Origin: JACMOY01 sp038322575
GTDB taxonomy: Bacteria; Actinomycetota; Actinomycetes; Actinomycetales; Angustibacteraceae
Reading direction: 5' to 3'
DNA: 33,684 nucleotides
NCBI GenBank assembly: GCA_038322575.1
Contig: JBBQGB010000036.1
Location: forward strand, 1 to 33,684
Part shown: positions 24,321 to 32,488 of the stretch, one piece after another
Layout: every line of letters begins with the position of its first letter
Position numbering within the stretch: position 1 is the stretch's first letter
Notes under the pieces: generated by a model
What the model was told of the DNA's origin: nothing
Database searches by the model: none
Seen by the model: only the letters and a program-made list of their open reading frames with translations
Translations under genes and position numbers: made by a program

Positions 24321-26432
24321 GAGGTGCAGGGCGACGGCCCCGTCGTCGGCGACGCGCGGGCGCGGCCGCGGCGCGGGTGCTGCCACCGGGCCCGTCAGCA
24401 TCCGCTCGGTCAGCCACGCGGTGGCGGCCGGCCCCGGCATCGGCCGCGCCAGGTGCCAGCCCTGGGCGACGTCGCAGCCGATGTCGTGGATCGCGCTCCA
24501 CGTCAGCGCCGTCTCGACGCCCTCGGCGACCACCTGCATGCCCAGCCCGTGCGCGAGCTGGGTGACCGCGCGCACGACGACCGCGTCGGCCTCGACCACG
24601 GCGACCCGGGCCACGAAGCTGCGGTCGATCTTGATCTCGGCGACCGGCAGCTCGCGCAGCAGCCGCAGGGACGACCAGCCGGTGCCGAAGTCGTCCAGCG
24701 ACAGGCGGACGCCGGCGGCGTGCAGGGCGCCCAGCCGGGCGCGGGCGCGGTCCATGTCGGCGGTCAGGACCCGCTCGGTGATCTCGAGGGTCAGCAGGCC
24801 GGGGTCCAGGCCGAAACGGTCCAGCCGGCGGGTCAGGCGACCGGTGAAGTCGGGGTCGAGCAGGTCGCGGAACGAGACGTTGACGGCCATCGGCACCGTC
24901 ATCCCGGCCCGCTGCCAGGCCCCCGTCTGCTGCAGCGACTTCTCGATGACGACGTCGGTGAGGCGGTGCATCAGCCCCGAGTGCTCGGCCACCGGGATGA
25001 AGTCGTCCGGGGGCACCAGACCGCGCACCGGGTGCCGCCAGCGCACCAGCGCCTCGACCCCCGCGACCGACCCGTCCGCGAGGTGCGCCTTGGGCTGGAA
25101 GTGCACCTCGATCTGGCCGTGCTCGAGCGCGACCCGCAGCTCGCTGATCAGCCCGAGCCGGGCGGCCGAGCTCTCGTCCCGGCTGGCGTCGTAGACCTGG
25201 ACGCCGGTGCGGTCGGCCTTGGCCTGGTACATCGCGACGTCGGCCCGCGAGAACAGCAGCTCGTACCCGGCGGCGTGCTCGGGCACCAGGGCCAACCCGA
25301 TGCTCGCCTCGACGTCGATCAGCTGGCCGTCGATCTCGAGCGCGTCGTCCAGCACCCGCACCACCCGGTGGGCCAGCTCGCGCGCGTTCGCGGCGTCGTG
25401 CACCCGCGGCAGCAGCACGGCGAACTCGTCCCCACCGAGGCGGGCCACCACGGCGTCGGCGTCGACGGTGGCGCTGATCCGCGCGGCCACCTGCCGCAGC
25501 ACCTCGTCACCGACCGGGTGGCAGAGGACGTCGTTGACCTCCTTGAACCGGTCCAGGTCCAGCAGCAGCAGCGCGCACGGCTCGCCGGTGCGCAGCGAGT
25601 CGGCGACGGCGACGCGCGACCGGGTCACGAGCAGCTTGCGGTTCGCCAGCCCGGTCAGGTCGTCGTGGGTGGCCTGGCGGTGGCTCTCGGCCGACGCGGA
25701 GACGCTGCGGTGGATGGCCACCATCGGCACCACTGCCAGCACGACGAGGGACGGGGCGTTCTGCATCAGCACGGCGACCAGCGGGGCCAGGCCGTACTGC
25801 GCGGACGAGACGGTGAGCTGGAAGCGCAGGTCGGCGAGCAGCTCGCGCAGCACCGACTCGCCCGCGAACAGGGCCACCGCCGTGGCCACCAGCACGTCGT
25901 TGGTCACGAAGCACGCGCCGGCCGCGGCGGCGACCACGGCCAGGTCGTGCAGGCTGGTGGGGGTCCAGGGCTGCGACAGGGTCGGGACGTAGCCGAGGGC
26001 GACCATCACCAGCCAGCCCGCGCCGTTGGTCAGCACGTACTGGGCCACGTTGAACAGGGTGCGGCGCGGGGCCTGTCGACCAACCGCACCCGACAGCAGG
26101 GTCGCGAGGGTGTGCAGCACCATCGCGGGCACGACCCCGAAGTGCAGCAGCACCGAGAACACGAATGTCGTCGACAGGGCAACGCCCATCGGGTCGATCG
26201 AGCGCGAGCTGATCACCGGCCGCAGCTCGCCGAGCACCACCAGCGCGAAGCAGGTGACCAGGGCGAGGGTGGCCCCGCCGGACATCGTCTGCAGCGACCC
26301 GCGGTCGAAGCGCAGCAGCGCCGCGGCGAGCAGCCCGAGGCCCAGGGCCGTGACCCCGCTGAGGTAGCAGGCGAGCAGCAGGGGGCGCGGGGCGTGCTGG
26401 ACGTCGTTGCGCGCCGCGCTGGTGCCGCTCAC
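24318..26432 (-). CDS. Membrane GGDEF-EAL protein 3
   Basis: A 704-residue putative c-di-GMP enzyme. About seven hydrophobic segments (residues 17-240), unlike those of the other copies, include a conserved-looking FNVAQYVLTNGAGW stretch. GGDEF follows (about 252-410; RLGGDEF with GGDEF at 333-337), then EAL (about 425-680) with E460-A-L-V-R, VNVSFRD, EITERV, DDFGTGWSS, IKIDRSF, AEGVET and AQGWHLARP intact. No RxxD inhibition site is correctly spaced before GGDEF. The start is uncertain; GTG 26432 is the longest and leaves 60 nt after ligA. An 8-bp inverted repeat (TCACCTGC 26429-26436, GCAGGTGA 26485-26492) brackets that gap. Its TAG stop is in the gatC -10 box. Confidence 0.9.
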   Translation of the reverse strand: MSGTSAARNDVQHAPRPLLLACYLSGVTALGLGLLAAALLRFDRGSLQTMSGGATLALVTCFALVVLGELRPVISSRSIDPMGVALSTTFVFSVLLHFGVVPAMVLHTLATLLSGAVGRQAPRRTLFNVAQYVLTNGAGWLVMVALGYVPTLSQPWTPTSLHDLAVVAAAAGACFVTNDVLVATAVALFAGESVLRELLADLRFQLTVSSAQYGLAPLVAVLMQNAPSLVVLAVVPMVAIHRSVSASAESHRQATHDDLTGLANRKLLVTRSRVAVADSLRTGEPCALLLLDLDRFKEVNDVLCHPVGDEVLRQVAARISATVDADAVVARLGGDEFAVLLPRVHDAANARELAHRVVRVLDDALEIDGQLIDVEASIGLALVPEHAAGYELLFSRADVAMYQAKADRTGVQVYDASRDESSAARLGLISELRVALEHGQIEVHFQPKAHLADGSVAGVEALVRWRHPVRGLVPPDDFIPVAEHSGLMHRLTDVVIEKSLQQTGAWQRAGMTVPMAVNVSFRDLLDPDFTGRLTRRLDRFGLDPGLLTLEITERVLTADMDRARARLGALHAAGVRLSLDDFGTGWSSLRLLRELPVAEIKIDRSFVARVAVVEADAVVVRAVTQLAHGLGMQVVAEGVETALTWSAIHDIGCDVAQGWHLARPMPGPAATAWLTERMLTGPVAAPAPRPRPRVADDGAVALHL

Positions 26433-26492
26433 CTGCTGGGCTTCGGCACGGCGGCCGCCCTGCTGTAGGTGCTGGCGCCGCGCCGCAGGTGA

Positions 26493-28634
26493 TCAGGCCT
26501 CTGGCTCGGGCGGCTGCGGCTGCGGCTCGGGTGGCGGCGGGCCGTCCGCGAGCAGACGGGTGAACCCCGCCTCGTCCAGCACGGGGACCCCGAGCTGCAC
26601 GGCCTTGTCGTGCTTGGTGCCCGGGTTGTCGCCCACCACGACGAAGGCGGTCTTCTTCGAGACCGACCCCGAGACCTTGCCGCCGCGCGCGAGCACCGCC
26701 TCCTTGGCCTCGTCCCGGCTGTAGCCCTCGAGGGTGCCGGTCACCACCAGGGTCAGACCCGCCAGCGTGCGCTCGACGCTGTCGTCGCGCTGGTCGGCCA
26801 TGACGACCCCGGCGGCCCGCCAGCGCCCGACAATCTGCCGGTGCCACCCGTCCGGGCCGCCCTCGGTGAACCACTCGACGACGGCGCGGGCGATCACCGG
26901 GCCGACGCCGTCGACGGCGGCCAGCCGGTCGACGTCCTGCTCGACGGCGACCCGCTCGATCTCGTCCATGGTTCCGAGCTCGGCGGCCAGGGCGCGCGCG
27001 GCGGTCGGGCCGACGTGCCGGATCGACAGCGCCACGACCGCGCGCCACAGCGGCTGGGTCTTGGCCTGCTCGAGGTTGGCCAGCAGTCGCGCGCCGTTGG
27101 CCGACAGCTCGCCGTCCTTGCGGGTGAACAGCGGCACGGTGCGCAGCCGCGCCTCGTCCAGGTCGAACACGTCGCCCTCGTCGGTCACGACACCGGCGGC
27201 GAGCAGGGCCGCGGCGGCCTCCCAGCCCATCGCCTCGATGTCGAAGGCGCCGCGCGAGGCCAGTGCGAACAGCCGCTCGCGCAGCTGGGCCGGGCACGAG
27301 CGGGTGTTGGGGCAGCGGATGTCGACGTCGCCCTCCTTGGCGGGGGCCAGCAGCGTGCCGCAGCCGCCGACCTCGACCGGGCAGTGCGTCGGCATGACGA
27401 ACGCGCGGGCGTCGGCCGGCCGCAGGTCGACCACCGGCCCGAGCACCTCGGGGATCACGTCGCCCGCCTTGCGCAGCACCACGGTGTCGCCGATCAGCAC
27501 GCCCTTGCGGACCACCTCGGCGGCGTTGTGCAAGGTGGCCATCTCGACGGTCGAGCCGCTGACGAGCACCGGCTCCATCACGGCGTACGGCGTGACCCGC
27601 CCGGTGCGCCCGACGTTGACCCGGATGTCGAGCAGCTTCGTGGTCACCTCCTGCGGCGGGTACTTGTAGGCGATGGCCCACCGCGGCGCCCGGCTGGTGG
27701 CACCGAGCCGGCGCTGCACCGCCACCTCGTCGACCTTGACGACGACGCCGTCGATCTCGTGCTCGACGGCGTGCCGCTGCTCGCCGAAGCGGGTGACGTA
27801 CGCCAGGACGTCCTCGACGTCGGCGAGCACCTCGGTGTGGCGCCCGACCGGCAGCCCCCACCCGGCGAGCAGGTCGTACGCCTGCGACTGGCGGGCGATG
27901 TCGACGCCGCGGTGGGCCCCGAGACCATGCACCACCAGGCGCAGCGGGCGGGTCGCCGTCACCCGGGGGTCCTTCTGCCGCAACGATCCTGCGGCCGCGT
28001 TGCGCGGGTTGGCGAACGGCGCGCGGCCGGCCTCGACCAGGGACGCGTTCAGGTCGGCGAACGCCGCCACCGGGAAGTACACCTCGCCGCGCACCTCGAC
28101 CAGCTCGGGCGCCTCGCCCCGCAGCCGGGTCGGGACGTCGTGCAGCGTGCGGACGTTCAGCGTGACGTCCTCGCCCGTGCGCCCGTCACCGCGGGTCGCA
28201 GCCCGAACCAGGCGGCCGCGCTCGTAGACCAGATCGATCGCCAGGCCGTCCACCTTCAGCTCGCACAGCCAGTGGACGTCGGCGCCGTGGGCGTCGCGCA
28301 GCACCCGGTCGGCCCAGGCGCGCAGCTCGTCGGCGCCGAACACGTTGTCCAGGCTGAGCATCCGCTGCAGGTGGTCGACCGCGGTGAAGTCGGTCGAGAA
28401 CGTCCCCCCGACCACCTGGGTCGGGCTGTCGGGCGTGCGCAGCCCCGGGTGCGCCTGCTCGAGCGACTCCAGCTCGCGCAGCAGCTCGTCGAACGCGCCG
28501 TCGCTGACCGTCGGCGCGTCCCGCACGTAGTAGGCGAACCGGTGCGCCGTGACCTGCTCGGCCAGCTCGTCCCAGCGGTGCCGGACCTGCGCGGGCACCT
28601 CGGACTGCGGGATCTCGCTCACGCCGCCCATCAT
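26493..28634 (-). CDS. ligA: NAD-dependent DNA ligase
   Basis: LigA is the essential replicative ligase. The 713-residue protein has the Ia domain and adenylation domain (nucleophile K127 in ELKVDG), the OB fold (about 325-405), a four-Cys zinc finger (C418, C425, C441, C447), the HhH domain (DGVGPVIA and related segments near 540-600) and a BRCT domain (about 620-700; GTLEGYSRDEAKEAV), ending in a Pro/Glu-rich tail. It starts 9 nt after the MetE-like gene, at one of two adjacent ATGs (28634 or 28631) or GTG 28622; no strong ribosome site decides this. It is cotranscribed with the MetE-like gene. Confidence 0.97.
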   Translation of the reverse strand: MMGGVSEIPQSEVPAQVRHRWDELAEQVTAHRFAYYVRDAPTVSDGAFDELLRELESLEQAHPGLRTPDSPTQVVGGTFSTDFTAVDHLQRMLSLDNVFGADELRAWADRVLRDAHGADVHWLCELKVDGLAIDLVYERGRLVRAATRGDGRTGEDVTLNVRTLHDVPTRLRGEAPELVEVRGEVYFPVAAFADLNASLVEAGRAPFANPRNAAAGSLRQKDPRVTATRPLRLVVHGLGAHRGVDIARQSQAYDLLAGWGLPVGRHTEVLADVEDVLAYVTRFGEQRHAVEHEIDGVVVKVDEVAVQRRLGATSRAPRWAIAYKYPPQEVTTKLLDIRVNVGRTGRVTPYAVMEPVLVSGSTVEMATLHNAAEVVRKGVLIGDTVVLRKAGDVIPEVLGPVVDLRPADARAFVMPTHCPVEVGGCGTLLAPAKEGDVDIRCPNTRSCPAQLRERLFALASRGAFDIEAMGWEAAAALLAAGVVTDEGDVFDLDEARLRTVPLFTRKDGELSANGARLLANLEQAKTQPLWRAVVALSIRHVGPTAARALAAELGTMDEIERVAVEQDVDRLAAVDGVGPVIARAVVEWFTEGGPDGWHRQIVGRWRAAGVVMADQRDDSVERTLAGLTLVVTGTLEGYSRDEAKEAVLARGGKVSGSVSKKTAFVVVGDNPGTKHDKAVQLGVPVLDEAGFTRLLADGPPPPEPQPQPPEPEA

Positions 28635-28643
28635 GGCGAAGGC

Positions 28644-29660
28644 TCAGTCCTGCGACACGTCGGTGAGGGCGCGGGCGGTCTCGACCGCGCGCTCCAGCAG
28701 CCGGCGGGCCGACGCCGGGTCGCTGCCCGCCAGCCCGCAGGTCGGCGTCACCACGACGTCGCGCAGCCGCTGCGGGGCCAGCCCCACGTCGCGCCAGGCC
28801 CGGGCGAGCGTGCCCGCGGCGGTCGAGGCCGCGGGCGGCTCGCCGCCGGTGGGCAGCACGCCGGCCCACAGCCGCGTGCCGGACTCGACCGCCTCGGCGA
28901 GGCGGTCCCAGCCGGCCCGGCCGAGCAGGGCGACGTCGACCGACAGCGCCTGGGCGCCGGCCTCGGTCAGCAGACCCAGCGGGACGTCGTCCGCGCAGCA
29001 GTGCACGACGGTGCCCGCACCCGCGTCGGCCGCCGCCGTCAGCACCCGGGCCAGCCCGTCGCGCACCTCGGCGGGGGGCACCGACCGCAGCGACCGGAAG
29101 CCGGACGCCGTCCGCACCCGGCCGCCCAGCACCGCGGGCAGCGACGGCTCGTCCAGCTGCACCACCACCCGCGCCCCCGGCACCAGGCGGACGACGTCGC
29201 GCACCAGGGCGGCGACGGCCACGGCGCTGGACTCGACCAGGTCGCGGCGCGCGCCCACGTCGCTCACCGCGCGGTCGCCGCGGGGCAGCCACAGCGCTGC
29301 GGCCAGCGTCCACGGCCCGGCCAGCGAGACCGTGAACGGGCCGGCGTACCCGTCGAAGACGTGGGCCATCCGGTCGAGGTCCTCGCGCCAGAACGCGTCA
29401 GCCCGAGCCTGGTCGCGACCCGGGTGGTCGACCAGCCGCCAGCCCGAGGGCTGCAGGTCGACCGGCATCGCCTCGAGCCGGGCGGCGGCGCGGCCGACCA
29501 GGTCGGCACCGGGGCCGCGGGCCGGCAGCTCGGGCAGGTGCGGCAGGTCGGTCAGGACGTCGCGCACGACCTTGAGGGCGGCGTCGACGTCGGTGCCCGG
29601 CCACGACCCCAGGCAGGTCGCGACTGCGCGCGCCTCAGGGACCTGCTCCTCGACTGCCAC
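28644..29660 (-). CDS. MetE-like (cobalamin-independent) methionine synthase family protein
   Basis: A 338-residue single-domain protein of the UROD/MetE superfamily. Zinc-ligand candidates of the MetE C-terminal barrel are visible: HCC in TVVHCCADDVP (HxC) and the Cys of VTPTCGLAGS. There is also a VQLDEPSLP strand and an LAGPWTLAAALW segment. It is less than half the length of true MetE, so the methyl donor and activity are uncertain; a similar short protein lies beside ligA in mycobacteria (Rv3015c, from memory). GTG 29660 is chosen because the homology starts there (ATCLGSWPGTD) and TAGGCT lies 8 nt upstream. It is divergent from the GAF-GGDEF-EAL operon. Confidence 0.85.
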   Translation of the reverse strand: MAVEEQVPEARAVATCLGSWPGTDVDAALKVVRDVLTDLPHLPELPARGPGADLVGRAAARLEAMPVDLQPSGWRLVDHPGRDQARADAFWREDLDRMAHVFDGYAGPFTVSLAGPWTLAAALWLPRGDRAVSDVGARRDLVESSAVAVAALVRDVVRLVPGARVVVQLDEPSLPAVLGGRVRTASGFRSLRSVPPAEVRDGLARVLTAAADAGAGTVVHCCADDVPLGLLTEAGAQALSVDVALLGRAGWDRLAEAVESGTRLWAGVLPTGGEPPAASTAAGTLARAWRDVGLAPQRLRDVVVTPTCGLAGSDPASARRLLERAVETARALTDVSQD

Positions 29661-29668
29661 GGCGGGCG

Positions 29669-29674
29669 AGCCTA
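29669..29674 (-). promoter_or_regulatory. -10 box (TAGGCT) for the MetE-like gene and ligA
   Basis: TAGGCT lies 8 nt before GTG 29660 in the divergent intergenic region, consistent with a near-leaderless start of the MetE-like/ligA transcript. Confidence 0.5.
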
Positions 29675-29726
29675 CGCGGACGGAACGCCATTCGCGCCGG
29701 TCCCCTCCTGGCCGCACCTGCTCGGG

Positions 29727-29777
29727 TACTGTTCGTAACCCACGTCTTCGACGTGTCCCGTCAAGACCCCGCGGGTC
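29727..29777 (+). promoter_or_regulatory. Putative promoter and tandem hairpins in the GGDEF-ANTAR operon leader
   Basis: A TANNNT box TACTGT (29727-29732) is followed by two perfect short inverted repeats: CACGTC-TTC-GACGTG (29741-29755) and GACCC-CGC-GGGTC (29765-29777), 9 nt apart, before the GGGGGA ribosome site and GTG 29802. They could be a protein operator, or paired RNA hairpins. Their loops (3 nt) differ from the hexaloops of known ANTAR targets. Confidence 0.4.
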
Positions 29778-29801
29778 GGCTTCAGCCACCCCGGGGGATA
29801 C

Positions 29802-31703
29802 GTGGTCCACGAGGAACGCCTCTCGTCGGTGCTGAGCGACTTCGCCCGGACCATGGCGACCGACTTCCCGATCCAGTCGATCCTGGACCATCTGGTCGAG
29901 CGGATCGTCGGCATCCTGCCGATCACCTCAGCGGGCGTCACCTTGATCTCGGCGGGTGAGGCCCCGCACTACGTCGCCGCCTCCGACGCCGCCGCGCTGC
30001 GGTTCGAGCGGCTGCAGACCGAGATCGAGCAGGGGCCGTGCGTGTCGGCGTTCGAGACCAGTGCTGCGGTCACCGTGCCGGACCTCGCGGCGGACGACCG
30101 GTTCCCGGACTTCGCTCCCCCGGCGGTCGCGTCCGGGCTGGCCGCCGTGTTCACGTTCCCGCTGCGCCACGGCGCGGGCTGCCTGGGCGCGCTCGACCTG
30201 TACCGGGACGTCGTGGGTCCGCTGGACCACGAGGACCTGCGCGCGGCGCAGACGCTGGCCGACGTCGCGGCCGCGTACCTGCTCAACGCCCGGGCCCGTG
30301 AGCAGGCCCGCGAGACCTCCGACCAGTTCCGGCACAACGCCCTGCACGACCCGCTGACCGGGCTGGCCAACCGCGCCCTGCTGCAGCAGCACCTCGAGCA
30401 CGCCGCGGGTCGCGCGCTCAGCTCGGGCTCCAGCACCGCCGTGCTCTTCGCCGACCTGGACCGGTTCAAGCGGGTGAACGACACCTACGGCCACACGGTG
30501 GGCGACCAGCTGCTGCAGGCGGTGGCCCGGCGCCTGGCCGGGCTGGTCCGCCCCGGCGATACCCTCGCCCGGGTGGCCGGCGACGAGTTCGTCTTCCTGT
30601 GCGAGGGCCTGCGGGGCTCGCACGACATCGAGGGCCTGGCCCAGCGCATCGACCACGCCTTCGCCCAGCCGTTCGCGCTGACCGGCGTCGAGCTGCGGAT
30701 CACCGCCAGCCTGGGGGTCGCGGTCGCCGGCCCGGGTGACGACGTGTCGAGCCGGCTGGTCACCACGGCGGACACCGCCATGTACCAGGCCAAGCGGCAG
30801 GGCGGTGCCACCCATCAGGTCATCGACCTGCGCGAGGCCCTGCGGCGCGAGGACCACGACGACCTCGAGCAGGACCTGCAGGTGGCCCTGACCGCCGGGC
30901 AGCTCGAGGTGGCCTACCAGCCGGTCGTGCGCGTCCTGGACGGGACGGTGGTGGGCGTCGAGGCGCTGCTGCGCTGGACCCACCCCCAGCGCGGACCGGT
31001 CGATCCGCTGCAGATGGTGCAGCTGGCCGAGCGCAGCCGGCTGATCCTGGACGTCGGCGCGTGGGTGCTCGAGCGCAGCTGCCGCGACCGTCAGCGCTGG
31101 CTGCACGAGCACCCGCACGCCCCCCTGGAGGTCGCGGTCAACGTCTCGGCCCGCCAGCTCATGGACCGCGGGTTCGCCGCCACCGTCTCGAGCGTGCTGC
31201 TGAGCACCGGCATGGACCCCAGCGCACTGGTGCTGGAGGTGACCGAGACCATCCTGATCGAGGACAGCGTGCGCGCCCTGACGGTCCTGCGCGACCTGCG
31301 CGACCTGGGCATCCGGTTGGCTCTGGACGACTTCGGCACCGGCTTCTCCTCGCTGAGCTACCTGCGCCGGCTGCCGATCGACATCGTCAAGATCGACCAG
31401 TCGTTCGTCGCCGACATCGACAACGCGGCCACCGGCGGGGCGATCGTCGCGGCGGTCACCGACCTCGCGCACGTCTTCGGCCTGAGCGTGACCGCCGAGG
31501 GCGTCGAGACGGCGAGCCAGCGCGCGGAGGTCACCGCCATCGGCTGCGACCTGGCGCAGGGGTACCACTTCGCCCGCCCGATGCCGGCCGGCGACCTCAG
31601 CGCCCTGCTGCGCGCCGACCTGGACGAACCGCCGCGTCTGCCCCGGGTCCCGACCGCCGCGTCGGGGGTAGACTCGAGCCTCGAGCCCGAGGTGGTGTCG
31701 TGA
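29802..31703 (+). CDS. GAF-GGDEF-EAL protein 4 (soluble)
   Basis: A 633-residue cytoplasmic c-di-GMP enzyme candidate with no membrane segment. The GAF domain (about 20-165) carries QGPCVSAF and VTVPDL; GGDEF (about 175-340) has a variant RVAGDEF (257-263), with an RPGD inhibition site (250-253) correctly placed; EAL (about 350-605) is intact, with E387-A-L-L-R, VNVSARQ, EVTET, DDFGTG (509-514), K530 and AEGVET. It is the only copy here with a classical RxxD site, so product-inhibited cyclase activity is plausible if AGDEF is active. The GTG start follows GGGGGA by 3 nt. Its stop overlaps the next start (GTGA). The GAF domain resembles those of the two ANTAR proteins downstream. Confidence 0.92.
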   Translation: MVHEERLSSVLSDFARTMATDFPIQSILDHLVERIVGILPITSAGVTLISAGEAPHYVAASDAAALRFERLQTEIEQGPCVSAFETSAAVTVPDLAADDRFPDFAPPAVASGLAAVFTFPLRHGAGCLGALDLYRDVVGPLDHEDLRAAQTLADVAAAYLLNARAREQARETSDQFRHNALHDPLTGLANRALLQQHLEHAAGRALSSGSSTAVLFADLDRFKRVNDTYGHTVGDQLLQAVARRLAGLVRPGDTLARVAGDEFVFLCEGLRGSHDIEGLAQRIDHAFAQPFALTGVELRITASLGVAVAGPGDDVSSRLVTTADTAMYQAKRQGGATHQVIDLREALRREDHDDLEQDLQVALTAGQLEVAYQPVVRVLDGTVVGVEALLRWTHPQRGPVDPLQMVQLAERSRLILDVGAWVLERSCRDRQRWLHEHPHAPLEVAVNVSARQLMDRGFAATVSSVLLSTGMDPSALVLEVTETILIEDSVRALTVLRDLRDLGIRLALDDFGTGFSSLSYLRRLPIDIVKIDQSFVADIDNAATGGAIVAAVTDLAHVFGLSVTAEGVETASQRAEVTAIGCDLAQGYHFARPMPAGDLSALLRADLDEPPRLPRVPTAASGVDSSLEPEVVS

Positions 31704-32488
31704 ACGCAGCAGAGCGCATCCGGGCGCAGTTCGAGGAGGCCCTCGCCGGCCCGTCGGGTCAGCCCGCGGGTGGCCCCGAGGCGTCCGCCGACCGCCTGTG
31801 CCGGGCCTGCGTCGCGCTGCTCCCGGTTGACGGCGCCGCCATCTCGGTCGTCCACGACGGCCAGTCCCGCGGCACCTTCGGGTCCAGCGGGCCGCTGTCG
31901 CGGACCCTGGACGAGTTCCAGTTCACCTTCGGCGAGGGGCCGTGCCTGGACGCCCACTGGGCCGGTCGGCCGGTGCTGGTCCCCGATCTGGACGACGCAC
32001 GTGAGCACCGGTGGCCGGCGTACTCCCCGGCCGTCCTGGGCGTCGGCGTTCACGGGGTCTTCGCCCTGCCCGTCGCCGTCGCCAACGCCTCGATCGGCGT
32101 GCTCGACCTGTTCCGGCACGAGCCGGGCCAGCTGACCAGGGCGACCCTGACCGGCGGCCTGCTGGCTGCCCGGCTCGCTGCGGTGCCGCTGCTCGACCTG
32201 GTCGCCTCCCACGCCGACTGGGCCGCGACGACCGAGCAGGACGGCGGTCCGGACGCCGGCTGGTCGCAGCTGGCGTCGCTGGAGCGGGTCGAGGTCTACC
32301 AGGCCACCGGCATGCTGATGGAGCTGATGGACGTGGCCCCGGCTGAGGCGCTGGTTCGCCTGCGCGCGCACGCCTTCGCTCTCGGTCGCACGGCCAGCGA
32401 GGTCGGCTGGGCCGTCGTCGAGCGTCGGCTGACCCTGGACGAGGCCGGCGAGTGGCGCGGCTCGGTACCCACCCGGACCCAGCGATGA
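31700..32488 (+). CDS. GAF-ANTAR domain protein 1
   Basis: A 262-residue putative transcription antiterminator. The GAF domain (about 28-165) has EGPCLDAHW and VLVPDL. After a linker, a C-terminal ANTAR-like helical domain (about 195-245) has VYQATGMLMELM, AEALVRLRAHA and a final TASEVGWAVV. ANTAR domains bind paired RNA hairpins and prevent termination; this copy departs from the usual QAKG consensus (QATG), so RNA binding is less certain than for the next gene. GTG 31700 overlaps the upstream stop (GTGA), preceded by GAGGTGG. The stop overlaps the next ATG (ATGA). Confidence 0.85.
   Translation: MNAAERIRAQFEEALAGPSGQPAGGPEASADRLCRACVALLPVDGAAISVVHDGQSRGTFGSSGPLSRTLDEFQFTFGEGPCLDAHWAGRPVLVPDLDDAREHRWPAYSPAVLGVGVHGVFALPVAVANASIGVLDLFRHEPGQLTRATLTGGLLAARLAAVPLLDLVASHADWAATTEQDGGPDAGWSQLASLERVEVYQATGMLMELMDVAPAEALVRLRAHAFALGRTASEVGWAVVERRLTLDEAGEWRGSVPTRTQR

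Noticed and set aside
28622..28634. A leaderless promoter for ligA
   Set aside because: No TANNNT box lies 6-8 nt before either ATG, and the gene begins 9 nt after the MetE-like stop; cotranscription is simpler.
31061..31699. An upstream extension of GAF-ANTAR protein 1
   Set aside because: It overlaps the EAL domain of protein 4 in another frame; GTG 31700 with the GTGA overlap is the natural start.
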